From the NCBI GenBank assembly GCA_007570785.1, contig ML664161.1:15776861-15840860 (forward strand): a DNA stretch of 64,000 nucleotides, in the 5' to 3' direction. Every line of letters starts with the position of its first letter. Position 1 is the stretch's first letter. A model generated the notes under the pieces. That model saw nothing but the letters and a program-made list of their open reading frames with translations, made no database searches and was not told the origin of the DNA. The position numbers were made by a program, and so were the translations under genes. Positions 11,421-23,345 of the stretch are shown here, piece by piece. This DNA is from Antilocapra americana (Eukaryota > Chordata > Mammalia > Artiodactyla > Antilocapridae).

Positions 11421-11634
11421 TCATAATTGAGGATCAAAACACTTATCTTTCTATCAGTAGCGGTATACTTTATCTGAAAATTAATAAATTGCTGTGTGCC
11501 AGTCTTAGTTGATCATTTACTGTGTATAGATTCGAATTATAGGAAACATTTTTCTATAAGTGAACTAGTTGCATATTTCTGTTGATGTTTGTAGACATTT
11601 TTTGCAAAGATTAATAGGTTAGCAATAGGTTCTA

Positions 11635-11730
11635 GAAGAAGAACACTGAGTCAGGAGTCTGAAAATCTAGGTTCTATCTAGCTCTTTGGCTTTAGATCTT
11701 GACCTTTTAGCACTTGTTTGATTACTAACA
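11635..11730 (+). mobile_element. MIR fragment
   Basis: 'gagtcaggagtctgaaaatc' then 'taggttctatctagctcttt' is a partial MIR-type 5' half. Diverged. Confidence 0.45.
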
Positions 11731-13555
11731 TTTTAAGGCCTAGTTTTGATTTCAGGGAAGAGTAAGTAAGCCATTCCCTAGAGGGAAGATGGCCTATCTC
11801 AGTTAATTGTTCTCTTCAGAAGAGAAAATCTTTTATCTACCTGTTTATAAATTTGCACATATTTGAAGGTCCTTCTGTGAAATTCTGTGACAGAAAAAAA
11901 CTGCCATCAGAAAAGAATGGACTGGAAATATTTTTTTTCTCTCTCTAAAACTGTCAGGGACTTTGGAGGATCAGACTTACAGCAGGCGTGCCCTTTTTGG
12001 TTCCTGGCACTGAGAGCAGTTACGTTTCTGACAGGCATTGAGAGTAGATCATCCGTTGCACTCCAGTTGCCAGGGTTTTGAAGGCTCGCAAACCTGTCTC
12101 AGCACCCTTAATAGCCATTGGCAATCTTCCTTACTTTAGTTAAAGACTTCTAGGAATATATGTCCCATAATTTCCTTTGGTAACCCATACCACTAGCTGG
12201 TTTTCAGAAAATACATTCTAATCTTGGAAACATAATTCCAGAGGCATAGTAAGGCTCTTTTTTCTAGATGTATCCTCTGTTCATAAAAATATATGAAAAG
12301 ATGACAAAATAATTGTCCTTAATCAGGAAACAGTGATGGTGTATGCTATTGATTTGTTGTTTCTATAAATGTTCAAATCACTCACTTTAAACTTTTGAGT
12401 AGGTTTTAACCAGCAAATTGTTCAGGTAATGAGATATTATGTAGAATTATTTTGATTATGTACTTCATTTTTCAACAAGCTAAGCAGATTTCTGTTGCTC
12501 TTCTTTGACAGATCATGCTTTTCCAAGTGCTTTTCTGATGGACTTACTGCAGATCTAGACCTGAAAGTATTACTGCATTTTGAAGCAATTGATTGCCTTT
12601 AGCCTAAAAGCAAGTGAATTGTGTGTGTTTGGGTTTTTTCCCTAGGAGGTTAACCTCTTAACAGGTACGAAATCCTTCTAATTTTCTGCCAAATAAGCTA
12701 CTATTCTGGAATATAGATTTATGGGACATGTCATCAAAAGTAAATCAGCATTAAAGGGAAAAATTATTGGGAAAAAGGTTGAAATTAGGCACTATTGTAA
12801 AGTCAATATGAAATCAAACTACATATGACAACAAAGAAAGGAAAAATTACATTTTCACATTGTCATTTTATACTTATTATAAAGATTAATAGTAACATTA
12901 TTTTATTTTCCATATGAAGATTTCCTTAAAATCTAGCGGCTTCTTTTTTTTTTTTTGCAATTGATACCTTGATAGGCAGCATCTTGAAGTATTTATGAAA
13001 GTGATATTTGTATTCCTTTTCTATATACCAATTGTAAAAGTTGGACATAACTTTATCAAAGCAGTTTCTGTACTTGATAATTAACAGTGGTAGTAAAATT
13101 CAAGGCAGTTGATAATATTAGTAATGTTGTGGTTCAGAGACTGGTAGTTTGTTTTCTCTACAGTATAAGGGACCAACGTTCAACTTTCTTGGTGATATTG
13201 TAGGACTTAAAATTTACTCAAAGTCACTGAGCAATTTTGCCTGTGTCTGTGCAGTGGGATCCTAAAGCCTTGTGTTGTTCACAGGCACTACCATTATACA
13301 GCTGAATGATCTGCTGATGTGCAGTGACTAAAGCACAGCTAAATGTGTCATGTGATGGTGTTTCGTTGAGTTTGAATATCAGATACATAAATATGTTGAG
13401 TACATTCCTTTTGCAGATTATATTTTTCCCCACTCAAAATGGGGTCAAGTAGTCTTAACAACTGTGTAGAATATTTAAAGTCAGAACAGTCTTAGAAAAT
13501 CCATAAAATATGATCAGTGTGTGTAGGCTTCTTTAATTTTTCTTTTCCTAAATAT
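11731..13555. other. Intron 1, no recognised feature
   Basis: AT-rich; a short T tract at about 12942-12955. Small open frames (for example 64 codons at 11887) show no protein family resemblance. Confidence 0.4.
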
Positions 13556-13561
13556 ATGTCA

Positions 13562-13880
13562 CAATGGCTAAGAGCATATGCTCTGAAGCCAGAGTATCAA
13601 AGTGACTAGTTTTGTAATGAAGAGCATAATTATTTACCTGTCTAGGTTAAACAGTCTCTTGTTCATTCACCAAGTTGTGTCTGACTCATTACCATTCCAT
13701 GGACTGCAGCGTGCCAGGCCTCTCTGGGTTAATACAAATGCAAATAGTTCCTTATTTGTAGAAAAGGGATAATAACAGTACCTACATCATCATATTGTAA
13801 TGAAGGTTAAATGCCAAATACATGAACGCATTTAGAACAGTGCCTACCTAGTACATAGTAAGCACTCAGCAAATATCTGT
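13562..13880 (+). mobile_element. MIR SINE, split by a Bov-type fragment
   Basis: The 5' part ('acaatggctaagagcatatg' ... 'gctctgaagccagagtatca') and the 3' part ('gggataataacagtacctac' ... 'agaacagtgcctacctagta' ... 'agtaagcactcagcaaatat') are clear MIR. They are separated by a 70-base ruminant insertion at about 13658-13728. Confidence 0.75.
13658..13728 (-). mobile_element. Short Bov-tA/BovB 3' fragment nested in MIR
   Basis: 'caccaagttgtgtctgactc' to 'attccatggactgcagcgtg' is the reverse complement of the shared Bov-tA/BovB 3' end. Only about 70 bases are present and no tRNA head. Confidence 0.7.
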
Positions 13881-14812
13881 ATGCTACCTGAGAGCATTAA
13901 TCATGTCATGTTCATTGGTTCATTTTGAGGCTTTAACATTTTGTAGTGAATTGAATCCTGTCCATTTTGAGAATTTACTAATGGATCCTATCTCTGGAGA
14001 ATGAATGATAAGGTTCCCCTCTAACAGACTTCTTGACATTAGTGCTTGCTTTTTGTTTTATTACAGTTTTTCAAAGTTTCATATTCACTCAGAATTTGAA
14101 TTCTATTTCATACCTAAGAGAAGTTAGCATATAGAGATTTAGCGTGATTGAAATGAGGGATTTGTGGACAAAAAGGAATTAAGTAAATGGACATACATTT
14201 TTCACATCTCATCTGAGTTTCCTATGGATTTATTTTCCCTGTCCATTCTTAGAATCTCAGAATCCCTAACAGATATTTTTTTTCTTATTTTTTATTGAAG
14301 TATGACTGATTTAAAGTATTAAACTAGTTTCAGGTGAACAACATAGAAATTCAGTGTTTTTCTAGATTATACCCCATTTAAAGTTTTTATAAAATATTGG
14401 CTGTCTTTATATGCTGAACAGTATGTCCTTATAGCCTATTTATTTTATATTTATTAATTTGCAGCTCTTGACTTCCCCTATATTTCTCCTCCACTTCCCT
14501 CTTCCCCACTGGTAGCCACTAGTTCTCAATATTTGTGAGTCTGTTTCTGTTCTATTATATTCTGGCATTTGTTTTTTAGATTCCACGTGTAAGTGATAAC
14601 ATACAACTTCTATCTTTCTCTTTCTGACTTATTTCACCAAACATAATACTCTTGAGATTCCTCCATGTTGTTGCAGCTAGCAAAATTTCATTCTTTTTAT
14701 GGCTGAGTAGTATTCCATTGTATGCATACATACCACATCTTCTTCGTCCGTTCATCTGTTGGTGGAAACTTAAGTTGCTTCCATCTCTTGGAAGTTATAA
14801 ATAATGCTGGTA

Positions 14813-15026
14813 CAACCCTGATGGCTCAGCTGGTAAAGAATCCACCTGCAATGCAGGAGACACAGGAGATGTGGGTTCAATCCGTGAGTCGGGAAGATCT
14901 CCTAGAGGAGGAAAATGGCAATGCGCTCCAGTATTCTTGCCTGAAAAGTCCCATGGACAGAGGATACTGGCAGGCTACAGTCCAAAGAGTCGCAAAGAGT
15001 CAGACATGACTTGAGTGAGTAAGCAT
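14813..15026 (+). mobile_element. Bov-tA SINE inside L1
   Basis: Complete plus-strand copy with head 'ctgatggctcagctggtaaa', mid-part 'tcgggaagatctcctagagg' and tail 'gtcagacatgacttgagtga'. It splits the L1 at its 'ataatgctg...gaacattagggt' region. Confidence 0.9.
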
Positions 15027-16679
15027 GCAATATTCATGAACATTAGGGTATGTGTATATTTTTGAATTATAGTTTTGTTTTCTTTGGATATATACCCAGG
15101 AGAAAAGGAATTGCTGGATCATATCTATTTTAGTTTTCTGAGGAACCTCCATACTGTTTTCCACAGTGGCTGCACCAATTAACAGTTCCACCAACAGTGT
15201 ATAAAGGTTCCCTTTATTCTACATTTGCACAAACATTTGTTATTTGTGGTGTTTCTGATGATAGCTATTCTCACAGGTGTGAGGTAGCATCTCAGTTGTG
15301 GTTTTAATTTGCATTTATCTAATGATTAACAAGCTTGAGCATCTTTCTGTGTGCTTGTTGGCTGGCTGTGTGTCATCTTTGGGAAAATGTCTGTTCAGGT
15401 CTTCTGCACACTTATTAATTGGGTTGGTTTTTTGTTTTTTGGTGTTGAGTTGTGTGAGCTATTTATATGTTTTGCATATTACCCCTTATCGGTCATATCA
15501 TTTACAGATATTTTCTCCTGTTCTTTAGGTTGTCTTTTTGTTTTGTTGATGATTTGCTTTGCTATGCAAAGCTTTTAAGCTTAATTGGGTTTCACTTACT
15601 TTTGCTTTTGTTTCCTTTGACTTAGAAGACAGATCCAAAAAACACTGTTACGATTTATGTCAGAGACTGTTCTGCCCATGTGTTCTTCTAGGAGTTTTAT
15701 GTTTTCCAGTCTTACAGTTAGGTCTTTAATTCATCTTAACTTTGTTTTTGCTTATGGTATAAGAAAATGTTCTTATTTCATTCTTTTGCTATTCATTTTC
15801 CGCAGCACCACTTATTGAAGAGACTGTCTTTTCTCTGTTCTATATTCTTGTCTTCTTTGTTGTAGATTAACTAACCATAGGTGTATGAATTTATTAAAGA
15901 AAAATAAATTTATTCTTTATTTTCTTTCATGAATCTGTGTGTTTTTGTGCCAATCCCTTGATGATTTGATAAATGTAACTTTGTAGTGTAATCTTAAATC
16001 AGGGAATATGATAACTCCAGCTCTGTTCTTTTTTCTCAAGATGGTGTTGGTTATTTGGGATGTTTTGTGGTTCAATATAAATTTTAAGATTGTTTGTTCT
16101 AGTTCTGTAGATGTCTTGGATATTTCGACAGGAATTGCATTAAATCTGTAGATTGCTTTCAGTAGTATGGACATTTTAACAACATTAATTCTTCTAATCC
16201 ATGAACACAGGATTTTTTCTCTTACTTTGTATTATCTTCAGTATCCTTCATCAGTGTTTTATAGTTTTCAGAATATACGTCTTTCATCTCCTTGGTTAAG
16301 TGTATTCCTTGATATTTTATTCTTTTTGATGTGATTTTAAATGGGGTTGTTTTCATATTTTCTAGTAGCTCATTGTTAGTGTATTAAAAAAGCAACTGAC
16401 TCATATAAACTAATCTTGTATCCTGAAACTTTACTGAATTCATGTTCTAATAATTTTTGTATAGAAACTTTAGGGTTTTCTATATATCATCTACAAATAG
16501 TGAGTTTTACTTCTTTCCTTGGCTTCTACTTCTTTCTCTTGTCTGATTTCTGTGGCTAGGACTTCTAATGCTGTGTTAAATAGAAGTGGCAAGAGTGGGC
16601 ATCCTTGTCTTGTTCCTGGTTTTATAGGAAAAGCTCAAAGCTTTTCTCCATTGAGTATGATATTACCTGTGGGTTTATC

Positions 16680-16874
16680 ATGCTGCTGCTGCTGCTGCTA
16701 TTTTGTCACTAAGTTATGTCCAGTTCTTTGCGATCTCATGGGCTATAGCACCAGGCAATAATACTGGGGTGGGTTGGCATTTCTTTCTCCATGGGAACTT
16801 CCCAAACCAGGGATCAGACCCATGTCTCCTGCTTGGCAAGTGGATCCTTTACAACTGAGTCACCGGGGAAGTCC
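16680..16874 (-). mobile_element. Bov-tA SINE inside L1, with (CTG) tail
   Basis: It starts with a (GCT)n tract at 16681-16699, the reverse complement of an (AGC)n tail, and ends 'caccggggaagtcc'. Near-identical flanks TGGGTTTATC (16670-16679) and TGGGTTTGTC (16875-16884) form the target-site duplication with one mismatch. Confidence 0.9.
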
Positions 16875-17415
16875 TGGGTTTGTCGTAGATAGCCATTATT
16901 ATGTTGAGATATGCTCCCACTATACCAGCTTTGCTGAGAGTTTTTATTATGAATGGGATGTCAACTTTAGTCAGGTGCTTTTCTCCATCTATTGAGATGA
17001 TCATGTGGTTTTATCCTTTCTTTTGTTAATGTGGGGTATCACACTGATTTGTAGATATTAATCATCCTTGGATCCCTGGAATAAATCGCACCTGATCATG
17101 GTATATGATTCTTTTGATATATTTGTGAATTCTGTTTGCTAATATTTTGTCAGGGATTTTTGCATCTGTAGTCATCAGAGATATTGACCTGTAATTTTCT
17201 TTTTTTTCAGTATTATTTGTTTGATTTTGGTTTCAGGTAATGGTGGCCTCATAGAATGAATTTGAGAGTGTTCCCTGATCTTCAATTTTTTTGGAATAGT
17301 TTGAGAAGTATGGATATTAGCTCTTCTTTATATAATTGATAGAATTCCTCTGAAGCCCACTGGTCCTGGACTTTTGTTTGCCCCCCAGCAACTATCTTAA
17401 TAGCACTCTACCATG

Positions 17416-17618
17416 GGGCTTCCCTGGTATCTCACTGGTGAAGAATTTGCCAGTGCAGGAAACATGGGTTTGATCTCTGGGTCAGGAAGATCCGCTAGAG
17501 AAGAAAATGGCAACCCACTCCAGTGTTTTTGCCTGGGAAATTCCATGGACAGAGGAGTCTGGCGGGCTACAGTACATGGGGTCTCAAACAGTCAGACACG
17601 ACTTAGCAAATAAACAAC
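17416..17618 (+). mobile_element. Bov-tA SINE
   Basis: 'gggcttccctggtatctcac' through 'ttgatctctgggtcaggaag' to 'gtcagacacgacttagcaaa'. It lies at the 5' edge of the minus-strand L1. Confidence 0.9.
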
Positions 17619-18327
17619 AAGTTGAAGCAGTAATTGTTTCATGCTACTGGGTATTTCCTTTCCCTGTCTTTCTTCATGCACTAGATGGTAACTGTGTCAT
17701 ATTGTCACATAACTGCTGTGTTACGTGGCTTTTGTAGAATTCTCATGTCGTGTTTTAAACCTTCTCCATTATACTTGCTGTGAAGTCTTAATGAATATAG
17801 ATTTACTGTTGTGAATCATTCTGTTCGTTACCTAGTTTACACTGACTGGACACTGGGTAAACCTTACAAGTCATTTACATGAAAATAAGGGGAGCAGTCA
17901 TGTGTTCTGAATATTTTCATCAGTTTATCTCTTAAGTCTTTGCCTTAATCACTAAGGTAACTACTTACCTGGCATCATGGATGGAAGTTTATGTGGCATC
18001 ACCTACCTGGTTTCAGTACCATGGTTGGCACCTTATATAAATGAGACAGTTAGTTAGTATTTATGTTTTTGGAAACTCTGTGTGAATTTGTTTTCTTACC
18101 TCTTAGCTTTTAACAGTTTTCACTAGACTGCTCTTGATAGTCATACAAGGTAATTTATTTTTCTCTAGTTGATGATCCCATAGTCTGTCTCTTATATAGC
18201 AGGTAAATAATAGCAGTATAACCCTCACACTTTAAAAAACTTCATATATTATTGTAATTAATTTATATAGAGATTGCTTTAGGAAGTGTCTGTTATGTTT
18301 GGCATAATTGTTCAACATTTTTCATTA
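17619..18327. other. Intron 1, no recognised feature
   Basis: AT-rich between a SINE and a BovB copy; no coding or RNA gene signal. Confidence 0.4.
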
Positions 18328-19834
18328 TTCAGTTCAGTTCAGTCCCTCAGTCATGTCTGACTCTTTGCGAGCCATGAATCGCAGCATGTCAGGCCTCCCT
18401 GTCCATCACCAACTCCCGGAGTTCTCCCAAACCCATGTCCATCAAGTCAGTGATGCCATCCAGCCATCTCGTCTTCTGTCGTCCCCTTCTCCTCCTGCCC
18501 TCAATCTTTCCCATCATCAATGTCTTTTCAAATGAGTCAGCTCTTCGCATGAGCTGGCCAAAGTATTGGAGTTTCAGCTTCAGCATCAGTCCTTTCAATG
18601 AACACCCAGGACTGATCTCCTTTAGGATGGACTGGTTGGATCTCCTTGTAGTCCAAGGGACTCTCAAGAGTCTTCTCCAACACCACAGTTCAAAGCCATC
18701 AATTCTTCCGCACTCAGTGTTCTTTATAGTCCAACTCTTACATCCATACATGACCACTGGAAAAACCATAGCCTTGACTAGACGGATCTTTGTTGGCAAA
18801 GTAATGTCTCTGCTTTTTAATATGCTGTCTAGGTTGGTCATAACTTTCCTTCCAAGGAGTCAGTGTCTTTTAATTTCATGGCTGCAGTCACCATCGGCAG
18901 TGATTTTGGAGCCCAAAAAATAAAGTCAGCCACTGTTTCCACTGTTTCCCCATCTATTTGCCATGAAGTGATGGGACCAGATGCCATGATCTTAGTTTTC
19001 TGAGTTTTGAGCTTTAAGCCAACTTTTTCACTCTCCTCTTTCACTTTCATCAAGAGGCTCTTTAGTTCTTCTTCACTTTCTGCCATAAGGGTGGTGTCAT
19101 CTGCATATCTTAGGTTATTGATATTTCTCCTAGCAATCTTGATTCTAGCTTGTGCTTCCTCCAGCTGAGCGTTTCTCATGATGTACTCTGCATTTGAGTT
19201 AAATAAGCAGGGGACAATATACAGCCTTAATGTACTCATTTTTCTATTTGGAACCAGTCTCTGTTCCAAGTCCAGTTCTAACTGTTGCTTCGTGACCTGT
19301 ATACAGGTTTCTCAAGAGGCAGGTCAAGTGGTCTGGTATTCCCATCTCTTGAAGAATTTTTCCACAGTTTGTTGTGATCCACAGAGTTAAAGGCTTTGGC
19401 ATAGTCAATAAAGCAGAAATATATGTTTTTCTGCAACTCTCTTGCTTTTTCGATGATCCAGCGGATGTTAGCAATCTGATCTCTGGTTCCTCTGCCTTTT
19501 CTAAATCCAGCTTAAACATCTGGAAGTTCATGGTTAACATATTGCTGAAGCCTGGCTTGGAGAATTTTAAGCATTACTTTAGCAGTGTGTGAGATGAGTG
19601 CAATTATGTGATAGTTTGAGCAATCTTTGGCATTGCCTTTCTTTGGGAGTGGAATGCAAACTGACCTTTTCCAGTCCTGTGGCCACTGCTGAGTTTTCCA
19701 AATTTGCTGGCATATTGAGTGCAGCACTTTCACAGCGTCACCTTTCAAGATTTGAAATAGCTCAACGGGAATTCCATCACCTCCACTAGCTTTGTTTGGA
19801 GTGATCGCACCATCGTGATTATCTGCTCTTAAAG
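18328..19834 (-). mobile_element. BovB (RTE) LINE, 5'-truncated, antisense
   Basis: Plus-strand start 'agttcagttcagtccctcag' is the reverse complement of the BovB tandem 3' tail. Reading the minus strand gives reverse-transcriptase text, including NNLRYADDTTLMAESEEELKSLL-type sequence (within 18838-19269) with the catalytic YADD intact, then PMTSWQIDGETVET-like and the C-terminal RRGRQKTRWLDGITD-like blocks. The frame is broken into 78-150-codon pieces. About 60 bases near the 5' end are missing compared with the copy at 39336. It lies opposite to the host gene. Confidence 0.9.
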
Positions 19835-20084
19835 AATTGTTAGCATACTCCCAAGTATTTTTTATGCATGTAAAACTGTATAGAATTTTGTGTCTTTGGG
19901 GAGGGAGTGAATGATACGCATAATGAAAAGTTTTTTTAAAAAATGGCAGTGTACTGCCCTTGTACTGACAAAGAATTAATTGACAGTCTGTTGGAGAAAA
20001 TTTCCTGATTTTCTAAATGTACCTATTAATATATAAATTTTTTGAGTTACCTCAAATCCAAACTTTAATATCATGTATCTGGGA

Positions 20085-20215
20085 AAGGGGAATGTTACGG
20101 ACTTTGTGCATGTTATCTCCCTTAGTCTTCACAGTAGCACTTCAATACACATCCTCTCTTCATTTCACAGGTTAGGAAACTGAAGTTCCTCATCTAATCA
20201 ATATAGTAGAGTTGC
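20085..20215 (-). mobile_element. MIR relic
   Basis: 'gttatctcccttagtcttca' followed by 'tcatttcacaggttaggaaa' and 'ctgaagttcctcatc' is the reverse complement of the MIR 3' half. Confidence 0.55.
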
Positions 20216-21540
20216 ATCACGTTCAATTTATAAGAATTCAGTTATATATATTTATACTAAGCCAAAAGTAAAAGTGTGACTAAAGCAATCATTTAAATCT
20301 TGCAATAACATTCCACTACTGAACTTTTGCTTAAAGGACATGAACTTAAAGATGTGAAATTTACTGTTACCTCAGACTGGTTTCAGTGTGTAGGTATGGA
20401 CTCACTGTTTTGAGTGTGATTCTGTTATTCAGACATGTGTGATGTTCATGCAGTACAGCCTCTAATGCCAGTTCTCTAGTGCAGAACTAAAGAAACAGCA
20501 ATATGCTCCAGTGTTGAAAGAGAAACGGTTGTTTTAGACTTGCTGAGCAATTGTGTTGACTCCTAAGGTGGCCTGTAGACATGACCACAACAAACTGTTC
20601 TCTCTCTGGTACATACATAGACATGCGGAAATCCACACCATTTTAAATACTAGATATATTTTATATATTCTGTATATAATTTTGTGTTCTAAATGGATGT
20701 GTATGTTAATATATTATTATTTTTACACAAAACATATTTTTGTACAAGGTGGTATACAAAAAACGTAGATTGTAATTTATGGGGGATTTAAGAGACTTTT
20801 TTTAAGGAAAATGTTGACCCTGTAAATCCACAGACTATGTATGTGATGTTTGCTGCTATACACCCAGGACCTAGCATGTTACCAAGCACAGGGTGTATTG
20901 AATAAATGGGGAAAAAATGTTTAATCATTCAGCAACTTACATTTTTTCAAATACTAATATATATATATGGTGATCACATTTTCTCGACCTAGATTTTGAA
21001 GGCACTTTTGAAAAATCTGCTTTATCCCCCAGATGGATTAATCTTAAATCATATTAGAACAATAAGAAAATAGAATATTAGAAATTACAACTGTGTCACA
21101 ACATCTGTGACCTGTTACTTATGTTTCTTTCCTTTCTCCCATCTATTCTTTTATATGCATATGAATTTGTTGAAGGAAGGACACCCATACTAGACAGAAT
21201 TTATTTTATGAAAACCTAGATGGGTTTCTGCTCTTTCACCTAGAAAAAATGGAAAGACCGGAGGATAGAAAATGTAAATAAGGTGACAAAACTGTGTGTT
21301 ATTCTTACCTCCTTATGTAGTATTCATTCTCTTTGTACAACCACTTATTGAATTCCCATCTGGTTTGTAAAGGGAAGAACTTCCCCTCAGTCCCTTGAAA
21401 GAGCTGAGCTGCCAAATACAATTCTTTTTATCTGGTCCAGAAGGCATGTCTCTTGGGCCACGAAGACATGATCTCTTTCTTACTTTGGCAGGGGAGGAAA
21501 GGCCTGATACAGTGAAATAGGACATTTGCTTATAATTCTA
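20216..21540. other. Intron 1, mostly single-copy
   Basis: AT-rich. A small L2-like 3' remnant is likely at 20860-20915 ('acctagcatgttaccaagca' ... 'gaataaatgg'). A 70-codon minus-strand ORF at 21313-21525 has no family resemblance. Confidence 0.4.
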
Positions 21541-21544
21541 GATT

Positions 21545-21635
21545 AGAACTAGAATATCTAACCTGCCTGCTAACTGTATGACATTGAATAAGCCACTAAT
21601 GTTTCATAAGCCTGAAAAGTTGATGCTGTGTGGCT
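21545..21635 (+). mobile_element. Short MIR-like fragment
   Basis: 'cctgctaactgtatgacatt' then 'gaataagccactaatgtttc' matches the MIR core 'tgtgtgacct...' arrangement loosely. Confidence 0.35.
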
Positions 21636-21676
21636 AGTGACTGAAAGAGATGTTTTCAGGGTAGTACATGTTCCAG

Positions 21677-21949
21677 ACGGAGAAGGAAATGGCAACCCAC
21701 TCCAAAACTCACGCCTGGAAAATTCCATGGATGGAGGAGCCTGGTAGGCTACAGTCCATGGGGTTGCAAAGAGTTGGACACGACTGAGCGACTTCCCTTT
21801 CTTTCTATAGTTTCTTTTGGAGAAGGAAATGGCAACCCACTCCAGTGTTCTTGCCTGGAGAATCCCATGGATAGAGGGGCCTGGTGGGCTGCCGTCTATG
21901 GGGTTGCAAAGAGTCGGACACGACTAAGCAACTAACACACACACACACT
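21677..21949 (+). mobile_element. Bov-A2 SINE (BovA dimer)
   Basis: Two BovA units in tandem: one at 21677-21808 ('ggagaaggaaatggcaaccc' ... 'ttggacacgactgagcgact') and one at 21819-21936 ('ggagaaggaaatggcaaccc' ... 'cggacacgactaagcaacta'). The linker 'ccctttctttctatagtttc' and an (AC)n tail at 21937-21949 fit a dimer that lacks a tRNA head. Confidence 0.85.
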
Positions 21950-21995
21950 GTGTTGCAGAAGTGAGCTTATGCAAACAAACTTTAAGGATGTAGAA

Positions 21996-22169
21996 GTAGC
22001 TCAGTCGTGTCCGACTCTTTGCAGCCCCATAGACAGTTGCCTGCCAGGCTCCTCTGTCCAAGTGGGTTTCCATTCCCTTCTCCAGGGGATCTTCCCGACC
22101 CAGGGATCAAACCCGGGTTTCCTGCATTGCAGGCAGACGTTTTATCATCTGAGCCACCAGGGGAGCCCC
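21996..22169 (-). mobile_element. Bov-tA SINE with target-site duplication
   Basis: 'gtagctcagtcgtgtccgac' to 'ctgagccaccaggggagccc'. Flanks AAGGATGTAGAA (21984-21995) and AAGGATTTAGAA (22170-22181) form a 12-base duplication with one mismatch. It lies head to tail against the Bov-A2 before it, in the opposite orientation. Confidence 0.93.
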
Positions 22170-22199
22170 AAGGATTTAGAACTCAAATGAAATAGCAAT

Positions 22200-23340
22200 T
22201 TTAAATAGGAGGGAAAATAAGTCAACAATATATTAAGTCTATTTTATGATTACCAGATAGAAATTATTCTAAAAATGCAGAGGTGGCTTAATATGAAATT
22301 TTATAATTCATTAGATCAATAAGTCCAATAAGGGAAGTAAAGGTCATATCAACATATATGGAAAAGAAAGTAATAATTTCCTTTTGTTTCTTTAAAAACC
22401 AGGATCAAAGAGAAATTTTAACAAAATATATCAAACTGAAAGCTGAAATAATGGTTAATGGTGAAACACTAGAGAAGGAACCATTTTTTAAAATTTGGAA
22501 ACCCATTTTCCCTATATTATTATATAACATTGTTCTGGAAGTTCTGACCAGTACAGTAAGAATTGAAATAGAAATAAGAGGAGTAAATACTAAAAAAGAA
22601 GCCACACAGTCCCATTTTCAGTATGTTGTAGTTACATTTGTAGGAAAACTAATTGAGAAATTACTGGACTTAAGAAAAGAATATAGAGTAACTAGATTTA
22701 AGACAAATAGTTTAAAATTAGTGGTTCTCCTGTATGGTAGCAATAATTGTTTAGAAAATATGTTTAGTATAAAAGAAGTCATTTTTAACGATATACAGAA
22801 GAGGGTTAAATTATGTTCATAAGAAATATATGAACTCATTTGAAGAAACCTAAAAACTAATAAAATGTAGACAAAATATGGGTACAATGAGGACAGTGTC
22901 ATTGCAACTGTTATAAGTACCAGTTTGTCTCAAGCACACCTATGGATTTAACATAATTGTAATTTTTCAAAATGTGAGAAATTAACAAGAGGCTAAATAG
23001 GTACAATGAAATAAATTCTAAGTGAAAAATGAAGAACAGTGTCAGAGAGCTAATCCTATTGCCCTATCAGATTTGAAAATATACTATAAAATGCTAATAG
23101 TAAATCAAGGACTTGGATAGTGGTATAAGCATTGATAATAAAGTGTTAAAGAAAATAAAGATCCCAGAAACAGACATTCTGAATGTAAAAAGGGAGTTCA
23201 GAAATCAGTAGGAAAAGGAAGACATTCAATGATTGTTTTTGAGAGCATTACATAGTTAGAAAAACAAAATCAATTTGATCTTTATCTCATCTTCTATACC
23301 AGAATAAATTTTGGATTAATTGAAGGATTAAGTGAAATAA
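22200..23340 (+). mobile_element. Old L1 LINE fragment (ORF2 RT region)
   Basis: A 154-codon open stretch (22358-22822) reads like decayed L1 reverse transcriptase: 'LKAEIMVNGETLEKEPF', then 'PILLYNIVLEVLTSTVRIEIE' where L1 has SPLLFNIVLEVLA. The segment with the FADD catalytic motif is not recognisable. Downstream, 'cctatcagatttgaaaatat' corresponds to the LPDFKTYYKA region. Inactive. Confidence 0.75.
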
Positions 23341-23345
23341 ATATT

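Larger units (their letters stand above)
14275..17405 (-). mobile_element. L1 LINE, 3' half, interrupted by SINEs
   Basis: The plus strand reads as the reverse complement of L1: the polyT-like 3' terminus at 14277, the 3' UTR, then the ORF2 C-terminus ('ctgagtagtattccattgta', 'gaattgctggatcatat', 'ttccacagtggctgcaccaa', 'tttaatttgcatttatctaa') and farther upstream ORF2 text to about 17400 ('ggcaagagtgggcatccttg', 'tgggtttgtc'). Two Bov-tA copies (14813-15026, 16680-16874) lie within it. Net length is about 2.7 kb. Many stops make it inactive. Confidence 0.85.

Noticed and set aside
18435..18923. 162-codon plus-strand ORF
   Set aside because: Antisense shadow of the BovB coding region on the minus strand.
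22358..22822. 154-codon ORF as a possible host gene
   Set aside because: The text is decayed L1 reverse transcriptase, continuous with further L1 sequence downstream.
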